From Spirogloea muscicola (taxonomy: Eukaryota > Streptophyta > Zygnematophyceae > Spirogloeales > Spirogloeaceae): 16,228 bases of DNA. Shown here piece after piece: positions 9,244 through 16,228 of the stretch. The notes under the pieces were generated by a model. It searched no databases, was not told the origin of the DNA, and saw only the letters and a list, made by a program, of their open reading frames with translations. Positions within the stretch are counted from its first letter, which is position 1; every line of letters begins with the position of its first letter. The stretch is from assembly GCA_009602725.1 (NCBI GenBank), contig WELB01000136.1:230402-246629 (forward strand). Direction: 5' to 3'. Both the position numbers and the translations under genes were made by a program.

Positions 9244-9938
9244 CTGGGACCTGCAGGGAGTGGAGCGATGGAGGGCCTGAGTGACTTAAGTACAAGGGCA
9301 ATTACAATGACGGATGGTACATCACCTGCTGCTGAGCTGACCCGCTCAGTAACCGCGAGTCAGCACGTAGAGGTCGCTAACTGATGCGCGGATACCAGAC
9401 GACATACCTGCCAGTGCCGCAGCAGCCGCTGCCGCAGCTACCGCCGCCGGCCACCGCCGTTGCAAGAGGGCGTCATGACGGTCTGGATGTCAATTAGGGC
9501 TTACATACCCTTGCTGAGGATCAGGGTGTGGAATAATGAGGGCGTTGGGATTGAGTGCGTGGTGGCGGTGACGGCACGGTCTAACCGCGGTCAATTGTGG
9601 TCGATCTGAACGGTCCGTTCCCACCTTTGTCCCGGATCTCACGGCTCCAGTGGCAGACCCTACACGGAGCTCCTGCGGAAGCGTTGGCGGGTTAGCCGAC
9701 CGTTACCGTCTACCTGTACCTCCCGTCGCGTCAAACTTCCTCAGCAGCGTCGAGATGTCCTCAAGCGCAGCCCGTCAGAGCCGTCGTGCCGCGTCAATCG
9801 AGACGCGAAACCGCTGAGCTCGGCGGCGATGGCGGCCGCCGCCGCCGCCGCCGCCGCCGCCGCAGAGCGCGCGTAGCGCGTACGCCCGGCCTTCACACGC
9901 CCGGTGCCGGCCGGATCCGGCGATTGCAGCCTGTGAAG
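9244..9938. promoter_or_regulatory. Divergent intergenic region between the PotD-like and filamin-CCCH-RS genes
   Basis: The two genes start head-to-head about 695 bp apart, so this stretch must hold both 5' leaders and probably both promoters. No TATA box or known operator is apparent. It contains an Ala-rich frame near 9417-9470 and a (GCC)9 tract at 9835-9861; I read both as noncoding. Regulatory function is inferred from position only. Confidence 0.4.
9835..9861. repeat. (GCC)9 microsatellite
   Basis: Nine perfect GCC units lie about 75 bp upstream of the RS-protein start codon, probably in its 5' untranslated region. Long open frames across it on both strands (poly-Arg, poly-Ala, poly-Gly) are by-products of the repeat. 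Confidence 0.9.
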
Positions 9939-10074
9939 ATGGCGGGCCGCGGCGTGGCTCTGACCAAGCCGGCATGGATGAAGCACGCGGAGGAGGCCAA
10001 GGCCCGCGAGGAAGCCGAGAAGGCCGCCGCCGCGCGCGCCGCTTTCAAGGCCACCTTCGTGGACGACGCCGAGC

Positions 10075-10112
<38 letters not shown>

Positions 10113-13100
10113 TCGTCCGAGGACAGCGACGCCGAGGAGCAGCGGCGGCTGTCCAGCAAGCCCNGGCGCCGCGGTGGCCGTGCGCATCGTGCCGGGCGCC
10201 ACGAGCGTCGTGGCCACCGAGCAGGCGGCCGCCGTCAAGGATAACGGCGACGGCACGTACACCGTCGCGTACACGGTGGCCACGCGCGGCGACTACACGG
10301 TCCACGCCACGCTCAACGGCACGGCCATTGCCGGCAGCCCGTTCCCGGTCTTCTTCAGCGGGCCTGCAGTGCCGGCCACCACTGCAGCGGTGCCGGCCGC
10401 CTCGGTGCCCGCCAGCACGGCCGTCCAGGCGCCGTCGGTCCTCGGGGCGCCCCCGGTCATGGCCGCCGTCAACGGCGTCGCGTCGTACGGCGCCATGGGG
10501 CCCTTTGGCATGATGCCGGGCGCCAACGGCGGCGTGCTGGTGCCTGGCCTCATGGGCGAGGTATGCCGCGACTACCTCTACGGCAAGTGCGCCAAGGCGC
10601 CGCCAGAGGTGTGCGTGCTGGCGCACCCGCCGGTGCAGCAGCTCCAGGCGGCCATGGCCTCGTCCACCTCCATGGCCATGGGCGGCCTCAGCAACATGCC
10701 GATGGGGCCATCTGCCGCTGCCATGGCCGCAGCCCAGGTGAGGTGCCTCTACGCCCCGGACGTCCCTTGTCCCTCTTCACCATAGTTGCCGCAACCCTTC
10801 CCCTCCTGGACGCTGCCATGCGTGTCGCACCACGCTGTGCGCTGCGGGGGAAGGCGGCCGTGCACGTCGCCTTAGCCCTGGGCGTGCGCTTGTCTCCTGG
10901 GCCGTCTCTGTGCGCAGTGTGCCTTTATCTGGCGCTGCCAGCTGTCTCTCTCGCCCCGGTAAGCTGAGGCTCCGTTCCCAGGGGGATGTCAGGGAGAGCG
11001 CCGGCTCGTGTGCCTTGCCGCAAGATGGCATTCTCCCACCCCCCGGTGCCTGCAGCCGCCAAAGCGGCGAGGTTGCGCTTCTGCGCAAGCACAGACCCTG
11101 GCTGTCGGCGCTGGGCTGGCAGTGGTCCTAAGGGTACAAGTATTTATCGGCCTGTGACGTAAAGAGCTGATGGAGCTCGTGCGTTGCCCGCTTGCAGAGC
11201 ATCATAGCGGCGCAGGCGTTCCAGGCGGCGCAAGCGCAGCAGCTGAAGCTGCAGGGTGACAAGAAAGACGACGAAGGTCCGAGCCCCTGATCTTCAGTAC
11301 TCCTGCTTGTGCAGCTTCTGACACGTTATAGTGCTTGAAGAAATTGCTTGCAAATCTTGATTGATAACTTGGTGATACTTGCACACGCTCTGACTATTTC
11401 TCACATCTCTCTACTGTTGTTTGGTGACCTGTGAAGCAGCTTCCAAGTCGCTGCCGTTAATGATGCAGGTTTGCCCCTTGCTCTCTTTGCGAGCTTTCTT
11501 TCAACCTGATAACGTGGACTTTCTATTCTCAACCTTAGAGTCAGCTAAATAAATGTTAGCTATGCTTAGAGCACTGTGCGTCTCTTTCCTCTTCCTTCTC
11601 AGTCTGCCTTGCTATATGACAAGATGAGGTACACTGCCTTTGCTGTTATTTTGTGAGTGATCTGACAGCAGTTTGTTGTGTGCATCGTCATCTGCAATCC
11701 ATCCTCTATCTCCACCAGCAAGCCGTGGCGATGCAACAGATGCAGTACCAGCAGGCGCTGGTGATGCAGCAGGCCCTGGCGCAGCAGCAGGTGGCAGCGC
11801 GGGCAGCGACCTCCAAGACCGCCGCCGAGCTAGCGGCCCAGCGTGCGGCTGAGATCAGCAAGAAGCTTGGCGGCAGCACCGGTGATGGCGGCAAGGCCAA
11901 GGCCAGCCCGAGGCGCAGCCGCAGCCGGTGGGCACATTGCCGTGTCCACCTTCGCTGATGATGTCCTTCTGAAGAACATATACAATCCGATGCTTTTCAG
12001 AGGCTGTACTATCGGCATTCTGATTGTGATCGCTGGTCACATGATGTGCAGGTCGCCCGCGTCGTCGAGGTCGAGGTCAAGATCGCGGTCGAAATCCCGC
12101 ACGCCCCTACGCTTTCGCAGGGAACGCTCGCGGTCCCCCATTCGGTACCGCCGCAGGTCGCGCTCACCGCCGCGGCGGCGGCATCGCAGCCGCAGCTGGG
12201 ATCGTGGGGACCATCGCCTGAGTGACCGGAGGGACAGGGAGAGGCGGGACAAGGAGCGCGAGAGGGAGAGAGAGAGGGATAGGGAAAGGGCTAGGGAGCT
12301 GGAGAGGGAGAGGGAGAGGGAGAGGGACCGGGATAGAGAGAAGCAGCGGGTCAGGGACCGCGGGAGGGAGCGCGAGAGGGAGCGGGCGCGCGACAAGGAC
12401 CGAGAGAAGCAACGGGAGCGCGAGCGTGAGCGGGAGAAGGAGCTGCGGGAGCGCGACGGGGACAGAGACCAGGCCGGGGACAACGACAGAGACGGCGACC
12501 ACAAGGACCCCGCGAAGGACGCCACCGGAGATAGGGAGGAGGGTGTGAAGTTGCTGCCGAGCTCTCCCCTCGGTGACAGCCGCCCTCTGCAGGCTGAGAA
12601 GGAAGCCCGCGGTCAGCCGGAGGACAGCAGGGCGGATGCCATGGCGGCACTGGAGCTCAAGGCGGCAGGCCGTAGCCGTGGAGAGGCCGTGTCAGATTCT
12701 GCGGACAAAGTGTCTATCAGGGGCCCAGCTGCAGATGCTTTTGGCATTGGTGAGCAGGGAGCGAAGCGACTGAGTGCGCGGGTGGACAAGGCCGAAGCTG
12801 GGGACAAGGGAGGGGCTGGCGCTCGGCAGGCTGTGACCAAGGACAGCGACCTCAATGGCTCAGTGGATCAGGAGAAGAAGGTGCGTGAGGAGCGGCTGAG
12901 GAGAGAGGTTGAGGAGGCGATGAAGCGCGTCAAGGAGGCAGACCAGGGCAGCGGGGGCGTCACCAAGGAACAGACCGTGCAAGAGGATGTGGGTCGTCAG
13001 CTTCACACCGCAGAGCAGCAGGCTGGGCAGTCTGTGGTTGCGTCAAGCGTCGGTCAGGCTCCTGCTAAGAGACGGACTGCGGAGGACCTGGGCGCAGCGG

Positions 13101-13513
13101 AGGAGCAGACTGCTCTGGTGGCTGCTGTGGTCGAGTATGGTCCTCAGCTGCCAAGTGCCGACGAGCCCCAACTCGCCGACGAGACGCCAAAGGAACCTTC
13201 GGTACTGAAGGCTGGCGTGGATGACGAGGATAAGGATAAGCGTCGCGAGAAGCACCGCAAGCACAGGAGGAAGCATGAGATAGGTGAGGACAGCAACGAC
13301 GAGGGAGGGAAGGAGCGGCATCGGAAGCACCGGAGGAAGCACCACCGGCACAAGCAGGCAGAGGAGGAGACAGAGGAGGGAGGGAGCGGGGGGGAACAGG
13401 ATGGTGAGGAGGCAGAGGAAGAGGGTAAGAAGCGGAAGCGGAAGGGTGAGAGGCGAAGCAAGGGAAACAAGCAACAAGATGGGGAGGTTGAGGGCGAAGA
13501 GGACCTTCCTTAG
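9939..13513 (+). CDS. Filamin-repeat / CCCH zinc finger / RS-domain protein, six exons, frame broken by one ambiguous base
   Basis: Exons: 9939-10737 (omitting N10164), 11198-11255, 11440-11468, 11719-11927, 12052-13513. That is five exons, or six segments if exon 1 is split at the N. Phases match throughout, giving 851 residues. The start in GAAGATGG was chosen because MAGRGVALTKPAWM begins an Ala/Glu helix. Residues 76-139 contain a canonical filamin-repeat C-terminal half (VKDNGDGTYTVAY, RGDYTVHATLNG, GSPFPVFF). Residues 209-229 form a CCCH finger (C-x7-C-x7-C-x3-H, muscleblind-like spacing). Q- and M-rich sequence spans about 267-330. An RS domain starts near 357 (SPRRSRSR, then SRSRSRSRSKSR). 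Then follow RE/RD repeats (about 425-510), an acidic/basic coiled-coil-like region and a KHRRKH-rich C-terminus. RS plus CCCH suggests a nuclear pre-mRNA splicing or RNA-processing role; the filamin repeat is unexpected there. Confidence 0.8.
10077..10106 (+). repeat. (GGC)10 microsatellite coding for ten glycines
   Basis: Ten GGC units encode a Gly10 run between the N-terminal helix and an acidic patch (ESSSEDSDAEE) of the filamin-CCCH-RS protein. Such tracts change length easily and cause sequencing errors, which is relevant to the nearby N at 10164. Confidence 0.92.
10164..10164. other. Ambiguous base that shifts the reading frame
   Basis: The N falls exactly between codon CCC (10161-10163) and GGC (10165-10167). 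With it, the frame runs into Arg-rich nonsense and stops at 10244. Without it, SSKP continues as GAAVAVRIVPG and into the filamin repeat. It is most simply a spurious base in a GC-rich read, not a real mutation. Confidence 0.85.
11440..11468 (+). other. Proposed 29-nt micro-exon of the filamin-CCCH-RS gene
   Basis: The exon upstream ends at 11255 in phase 1, and the exon at 11719 begins in phase 0. The segment between AG at 11438-11439 and GT at 11469-11470 is 29 nt and converts phase 1 to phase 0. It encodes ASKSLPLMMQ, in keeping with the Q/M-rich flanks. Without it, joining 11255 to 11719 would be out of frame, although an acceptor a few bases downstream (AG at 11721-11722) would also restore frame and skip this exon. 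Confidence 0.5.
12215..12470 (+). repeat. Low-complexity purine-rich RE/RD repeat tract
   Basis: Degenerate GAGAGGGAG-type hexamers encode alternating Arg with Glu or Asp, within the RS-protein last exon. The reverse strand is consequently open and Leu/Ser-rich, but this is a mirror of the repeat. RE/RD tracts are known from splicing-related proteins such as RBM25 and U1-70K. Confidence 0.85.
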
Positions 13514-14235
13514 CATTCGCCTTAGGTCACCGCCTGCTTGTCTGTCCTGCTCGCAAAATCTCTGCTGCTATGTCTTCACTGTTGCTCGTGAGATCTTGCA
13601 AATTTACAGTACGACGAGGTGGAGCTGGGGTATGATGTTCTCGTGCAAGCGGGAGAGCACACCCAGCCATTGGCCACCAGTTTTAGCGCTAATGCACAAT
13701 GCAAACATGCTCATGCTGCTATTGGAATCAGTCATGAAGTTGGAAGGATGTCTTGCGCAGCCTACATGCCATGCTTTGAGGCTGGGTAGATTTATCGCTC
13801 ATTGAAATAAGGTGAATTGATGTGATCCAACCCCAGTCGGTGCTAGCCAATCTTTGTATAGCAAATTTCGCAGTAAACCCATCACAGACAGGAGCTCGCA
13901 TGATGAAGCTCAGAATGGATGCAGGGCTTGCAATGGACCTGCATAGGTAGATGAAGTGGGCAGACAAGCGGAGACAAAAATTACGTATGAAGTGCCAAAG
14001 CGGCTGTAGGGTGGCCCAGTTGCAGGCTGATGAGACTACCATGGCACAATAAGTAGGCCCCCAGCCAATGTGATAAGCGCGCCGCCGTCATTGACTGCAG
14101 TAGCTTGTGGGCACTTCTCGGCCCAGTCTCTACGTCGTTAAACGTTCGAGGGCCTACCACGACTACGGGCAGGGGGCGTCCGGATGGGCGACGCATCAAA
14201 GAAGCCAGCCTTCTCTCTGCCCGCTTGGAATTCAC
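13514..14235. other. Gene-free stretch downstream of the RS gene
   Basis: This should contain the RS gene's 3' untranslated region. Minus-strand frames at 13728-14042 and 13981-14334 show no domain and their composition is unlike the real genes here. A short plus-strand piece near 14126-14203 (TSLNVRGPTTTTGRGRPDGR) weakly recalls the start of LINE AP-endonuclease domains, but is too short to call. Confidence 0.45.
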
Positions 14236-14376
14236 AAGATGCGGCTGCTCATATGAAAACAGCATATGTCGAAGCCTGCCAGGTGCATACGGAAGATTCT
14301 CATGACTACACAACGAGAGCCACAGGCTAGGCACGCAGGGCGCTCTCAGTACCCCAGTCTCAGTAACAGCAAGTCA
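14236..14376. repeat. Dispersed repeat, copy B (matches 2318-2512)
   Basis: Same orientation as copy A, with shared blocks GCGGCTGCT, CTGCCAG, TGCATAC, CTCATGAC, AGGCTAGGCA and CAGGGCGCT in the same order. Copy B has an 8-base insertion after CTCATGAC and is shorter towards its right end. No zinc-finger or RT coding sequence adjoins it, so if it derives from the LINE it is only a flanking fragment. Confidence 0.58.
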
Positions 14377-14898
14377 GATGGAATTCTGCAGAGCGGCGGT
14401 GAGAGGCCTCGGCGGGGCCCCCGTTCACACGCAAGAGCGAGGGGCCGATGTACACGTGGACGGACGGACGCGGCCAGTTTCGTCCGCCCCGTCAGGGGGA
14501 AGGACGCGGCCACGGAGGCCGAGGCCGCCTGCACGTGCGGAACCGCCCCCCCGGGAGGGGGGGAACGGACAGCGAGAAGGGGCGGACGATCCGACTTTCC
14601 GCCCGCCCTCGTGGCAAACGGCAGCCGTTACTCCTTATCGGGGCGCGGAAGGCGTCCTAGTCAGCGCCCGTGGCGGGCGCGCGCGTCCGGCCGTGCAAGG
14701 CTGTGACCCCGGCCGACGCCAGGTCAGCAGCCGATGTGGCGCCTCCGTGGCGGGCCCCCGCGTCCGTGCGCGCAGGGTTGTCACGCCGGGCGGTACATGA
14801 AACGCGGGACACGTGCCGTTCAAGTGAGTGTTGGCCCTAACGCGGCCCTAAACAAGCCGACGTGGCCGCCACTGCCGCCAGCCGTCGTTAATTATGCA
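14377..14898. other. GC-rich stretch without a gene
   Basis: Frames are open on both strands but encode Arg/Gly/Pro-rich sequence with no motif. A C-run/G-run near-palindrome lies near 14546-14566. The composition drops sharply at about 14880, where the DNA transposon begins. Confidence 0.45.
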
Positions 14899-14900
14899 TA

Positions 14901-15019
14901 CAGTCAAACCTTGTTATAGGCACCTCTCGATATAGGCACATTAGGGCAAAACCTCGATAGTGGCACCATTTTGCGGGAAGCACTTTCTTTCCCAGGCAAA
15001 TGTGACTCGATATAGGAAC
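14901..15019 (+). repeat. Left terminal repeat region with iterated TCGATATAGG motifs
   Basis: After CAGTCAAACC at 14901 come GTTATAGGCACC (14913-14924), TCGATATAGGCAC (14927-14939), CTCGATAGTGGCACC (14953-14967) and TCGATATAGGAAC (15007-15019). An inverted TGCCTATAGG lies at 15071-15080. Iterated subterminal motifs of this sort are typical transposase-binding sites; that role is inferred. Confidence 0.65.
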
Positions 15020-15039
15020 GTGCCTGTATGTACAGGCAC
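15020..15039. repeat. Perfect 20-nt palindrome
   Basis: GTGCCTGTA and TACAGGCAC are exact reverse complements separated by TG. It lies directly after the last TCGATATAGG motif of the transposon's left end and shares its GGCAC/GTGCC core, so it probably belongs to the same binding array. Confidence 0.75.
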
Positions 15040-15192
15040 AGCATTTCGGGGCAGATTTCCCCACTAGAAGTGCCTATAGGAAAACAAATTCACATATTTT
15101 CTATATTCTCTACAGGCCGGGTGTTCATGAACCGGGCGCGAGGGTTCGGGGCTTTACTGCTTCCAAAAGCCAGCGCAGAGCGGCTCATTACC

Positions 15193-15252
15193 GTCTCCCC
15201 GACGGCCCCCACCAGTCTCCATGTCTCCCAGACGGCCCCCACCCTTCTCCAA
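15193..15252. repeat. Two tandem 30-bp direct repeats
   Basis: The unit beginning GTCTCCCCGACGGCCCCCAC at 15193 is repeated at 15223 with a few substitutions. It lies between the transposon terminus and its residual transposase coding region and is probably noncoding. Confidence 0.75.
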
Positions 15253-15279
15253 GCCACGGCGTCACGAGGCCCTCGTTGA

Positions 15280-15862
15280 GACCGCTGCTCGCCGCTGCCC
15301 AACTTGCCTAACTGGGCCGTCTATGCAAGCACGCTTGCTGACGCCCACAACGCTGGGTCAGAAGAAGACGTACTCGATATGCGTGTCTTACAAGAAGCAA
15401 TTGACAGCCTACAGCTTGGCCCGGACGCCCTCACGGCTTCTGAATACATCGATTTGCCAGGAGAAAATCAGGTGGGTATATTTATCGTACTACTTGTCTT
15501 GTGTGTGGCGTTGTTCATCTAAGTGCAATGTGGACGGTACTTACATCTTCTATTGACGGTCTTAATAGGTGGAGTCTCCAATGACGGATGAGGACATCAT
15601 AGCTGAAGTGATGCCCCCAGTGACAATCGTCGAAGAAGACATCCCCGCCGACCTCCCACCACCGAGGATGACTCATGCGGAAGCCAGTGACCATCTGAGG
15701 TATTTCTCTCACTACCTCGCGCAAGAACTGCACTTTTTCGGTCCACAAGCTCTTCTTACGTGCGAACGATGGAGGAGCTCTGTGAGAAACTATGCTCTGA
15801 GGAAGAAGAAACAAACAACAATCGAGGACTACGTGGCCTCCAACAACATGCACGACGAGTAG
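15280..15862 (+). pseudogene. C-terminal remnant of a pogo/Tigger-like DDE transposase (two exons)
   Basis: The frame opens after a TGA at 15277-15279. Exon one ends at CAG 15471 and exon two starts at 15569 (GTG), phase 0, with a GT-AG intron of 97 bp. Readable pieces are NWAVYASTLADAHN, EDVLDMRVLQEAIDSL, ASEYIDLPGENQ, then VESPMTDEDIIAEV, an acidic linker, THAEASDHLRYFSHYLAQEL and a basic end, stopping at TAG 15860-15862. In Tigger/jerky/CENP-B-type transposases an Ile/Val-rich LTDEDIV segment and a final EA..L..L..FL helix follow the DDE domain, so this is the tail only. The CENP-B-type HTH and the catalytic triad are absent. Both exon frames are undamaged, so a domesticated short protein is possible but unlikely without a clear start codon. 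Confidence 0.62.
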
Positions 15863-16228
15863 GAGCGCATCAGAGCTCGCTGGTCTTCATTTTTCCATTG
15901 AGCTTGCAAGGCTCACCAATATCGAGCACGTCTTGAGGCTAGGTAGAGCTGAAATGTGCACTCCCTCGCTTCCTCCTACTTTCAGGTGCGCTTGCTTGCC
16001 CTCTTATGTGCAAGCAAGGCACCTATGCATGCTCGGGCCATATGTGCCCTTGCCGAGGCTGGTCCTCAATGTAGCCCACATCGCACTTTGCTTGTCTTAG
16101 CCAACCCCATCGACTTGCGGTCCCATCTAATGCGTCCTTACATCACCCTTGATATTACTAGTCAGCCTGCCTACACTTGTATGCGAGCTTACAGTCCACC
16201 TCCTATCGGTGTCCTGCGATCTTGCATC
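15863..16228. other. Noncoding right flank
   Basis: No open frame of note. It may hold the 3' flank of the transposon remnant. An ATATCGAGCAC at 15919-15929 loosely recalls the reverse complement of the left-end motif but is not a convincing terminal repeat. Confidence 0.4.
15986..16022. repeat. Imperfect hairpin with GCTTGCTTGC arms
   Basis: GTGCGCTTGCTTGC (15986-15999) pairs with GCAAGCAAGGCAC (16010-16022) across a 10-base loop, with one mismatch and one unpaired base. It has no T-tract. Function is unknown. Confidence 0.55.

Larger units (their letters stand above)
14899..15862 (+). mobile_element. Internally deleted pogo/Tigger-like (Tc1/mariner superfamily) DNA transposon, right end not found
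   Basis: A TA dinucleotide (14899-14900) is followed by CAGTCAAACC, the kind of terminus seen in pogo/Tigger-type elements, which insert at TA. Subterminal copies of a TCGATATAGGCAC-like motif follow. Further right lies the spliced C-terminal end of a transposase. About 300-400 bp separate the terminus from it, far too little for the HTH and DDE domains, and no such sequence is visible there. No reverse complement of the terminus (GGTTTGACTG) occurs before the window end, so the right end is lost or lies outside. Confidence 0.68.

Noticed and set aside
9741-10283. Minus-strand frame with Ala and Leu runs across the GCC and GGC repeats
   Set aside because: It is produced by the two microsatellites and lies antisense to the filamin-containing exon.
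10738-11197. Frames inside the first RS-gene intron (for example 10777-11088, 10910-11131)
   Set aside because: They lie between a CAG/GTGAGG donor and a TTGCAG acceptor that join in phase, and show no domain.
12037-12525. Minus-strand Arg/Ser/Leu-rich frame that resembles an RS protein
   Set aside because: It mirrors the RE/RD repeat tract; the plus frame continues in phase from the CCCH exons.
13728-14334. Two overlapping minus-strand frames (104 and 117 residues)
   Set aside because: No domain or family resemblance; the composition is that of noncoding DNA.
14913-15080. CRISPR-like array, because of several similar short repeats
   Set aside because: The units are degenerate, with irregular spacing and both orientations, next to a transposon terminus in a eukaryotic genome.
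1-16228. tRNA, rRNA or other structured RNA genes
   Set aside because: None recognised by eye on either strand; a covariance-model scan would be needed to exclude small ones.

Overview
The window looks like nuclear DNA of a green alga, probably a GC-rich trebouxiophyte-type chlorophyte; the lineage is an inference. The reasons are spliced genes with GT-AG introns of about 65 to 870 bp, high GC in coding exons with GC-poorer introns, a plastid-type bipartite leader on a bacterial-type binding protein, an RS-domain splicing-type protein, and eukaryotic transposon remains. No bacterial operon structure, CRISPR array, rRNA or tRNA was recognised.

Layout. (1) Bases 1-2103, minus strand: the 5' two thirds of an intact non-LTR retrotransposon ORF, with two N-terminal zinc fingers, a proline-rich linker and the start of a reverse transcriptase. 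It runs off the left edge. (2) 2104-3176: GC-rich flank with a dispersed repeat and no convincing gene. (3) 3177-4648, plus: a five-exon universal stress protein (USP) gene. (4) About 4587-5285, minus: a weak candidate for an unrecognised gene. (5) 5829-9243, minus: a seven-exon nuclear gene for a PotD-like polyamine-type substrate-binding protein with a plastid/lumen-type leader. (6) 9244-9938: intergenic space between divergent genes. (7) 9939-13513, plus: a six-exon gene that joins a filamin-type repeat, a CCCH zinc finger, a Q-rich segment and a long RS/RE/RD tail. A single ambiguous base (N at 10164) breaks its frame in the first exon. (8) 13514-14898: no gene, but a second diverged copy of the dispersed repeat near 2318-2512. 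(9) 14899-15862: an internally deleted pogo/Tigger-like DNA transposon that keeps its left terminal repeat and the spliced C-terminal end of its transposase. (10) 15863-16228: nothing coding.

The three host genes (USP, PotD-like, filamin-CCCH-RS) look like ordinary neighbours and not a pathway. The PotD-like and RS genes are head-to-head and may share a promoter region. Transposable-element DNA flanks the group on both sides. I see no defence or other clearly new multi-gene system. The most unusual item is the domain combination in the 9939-13513 gene. Exon models were built by hand from splice consensus, phase matching and family similarity recalled from memory, without any database search.
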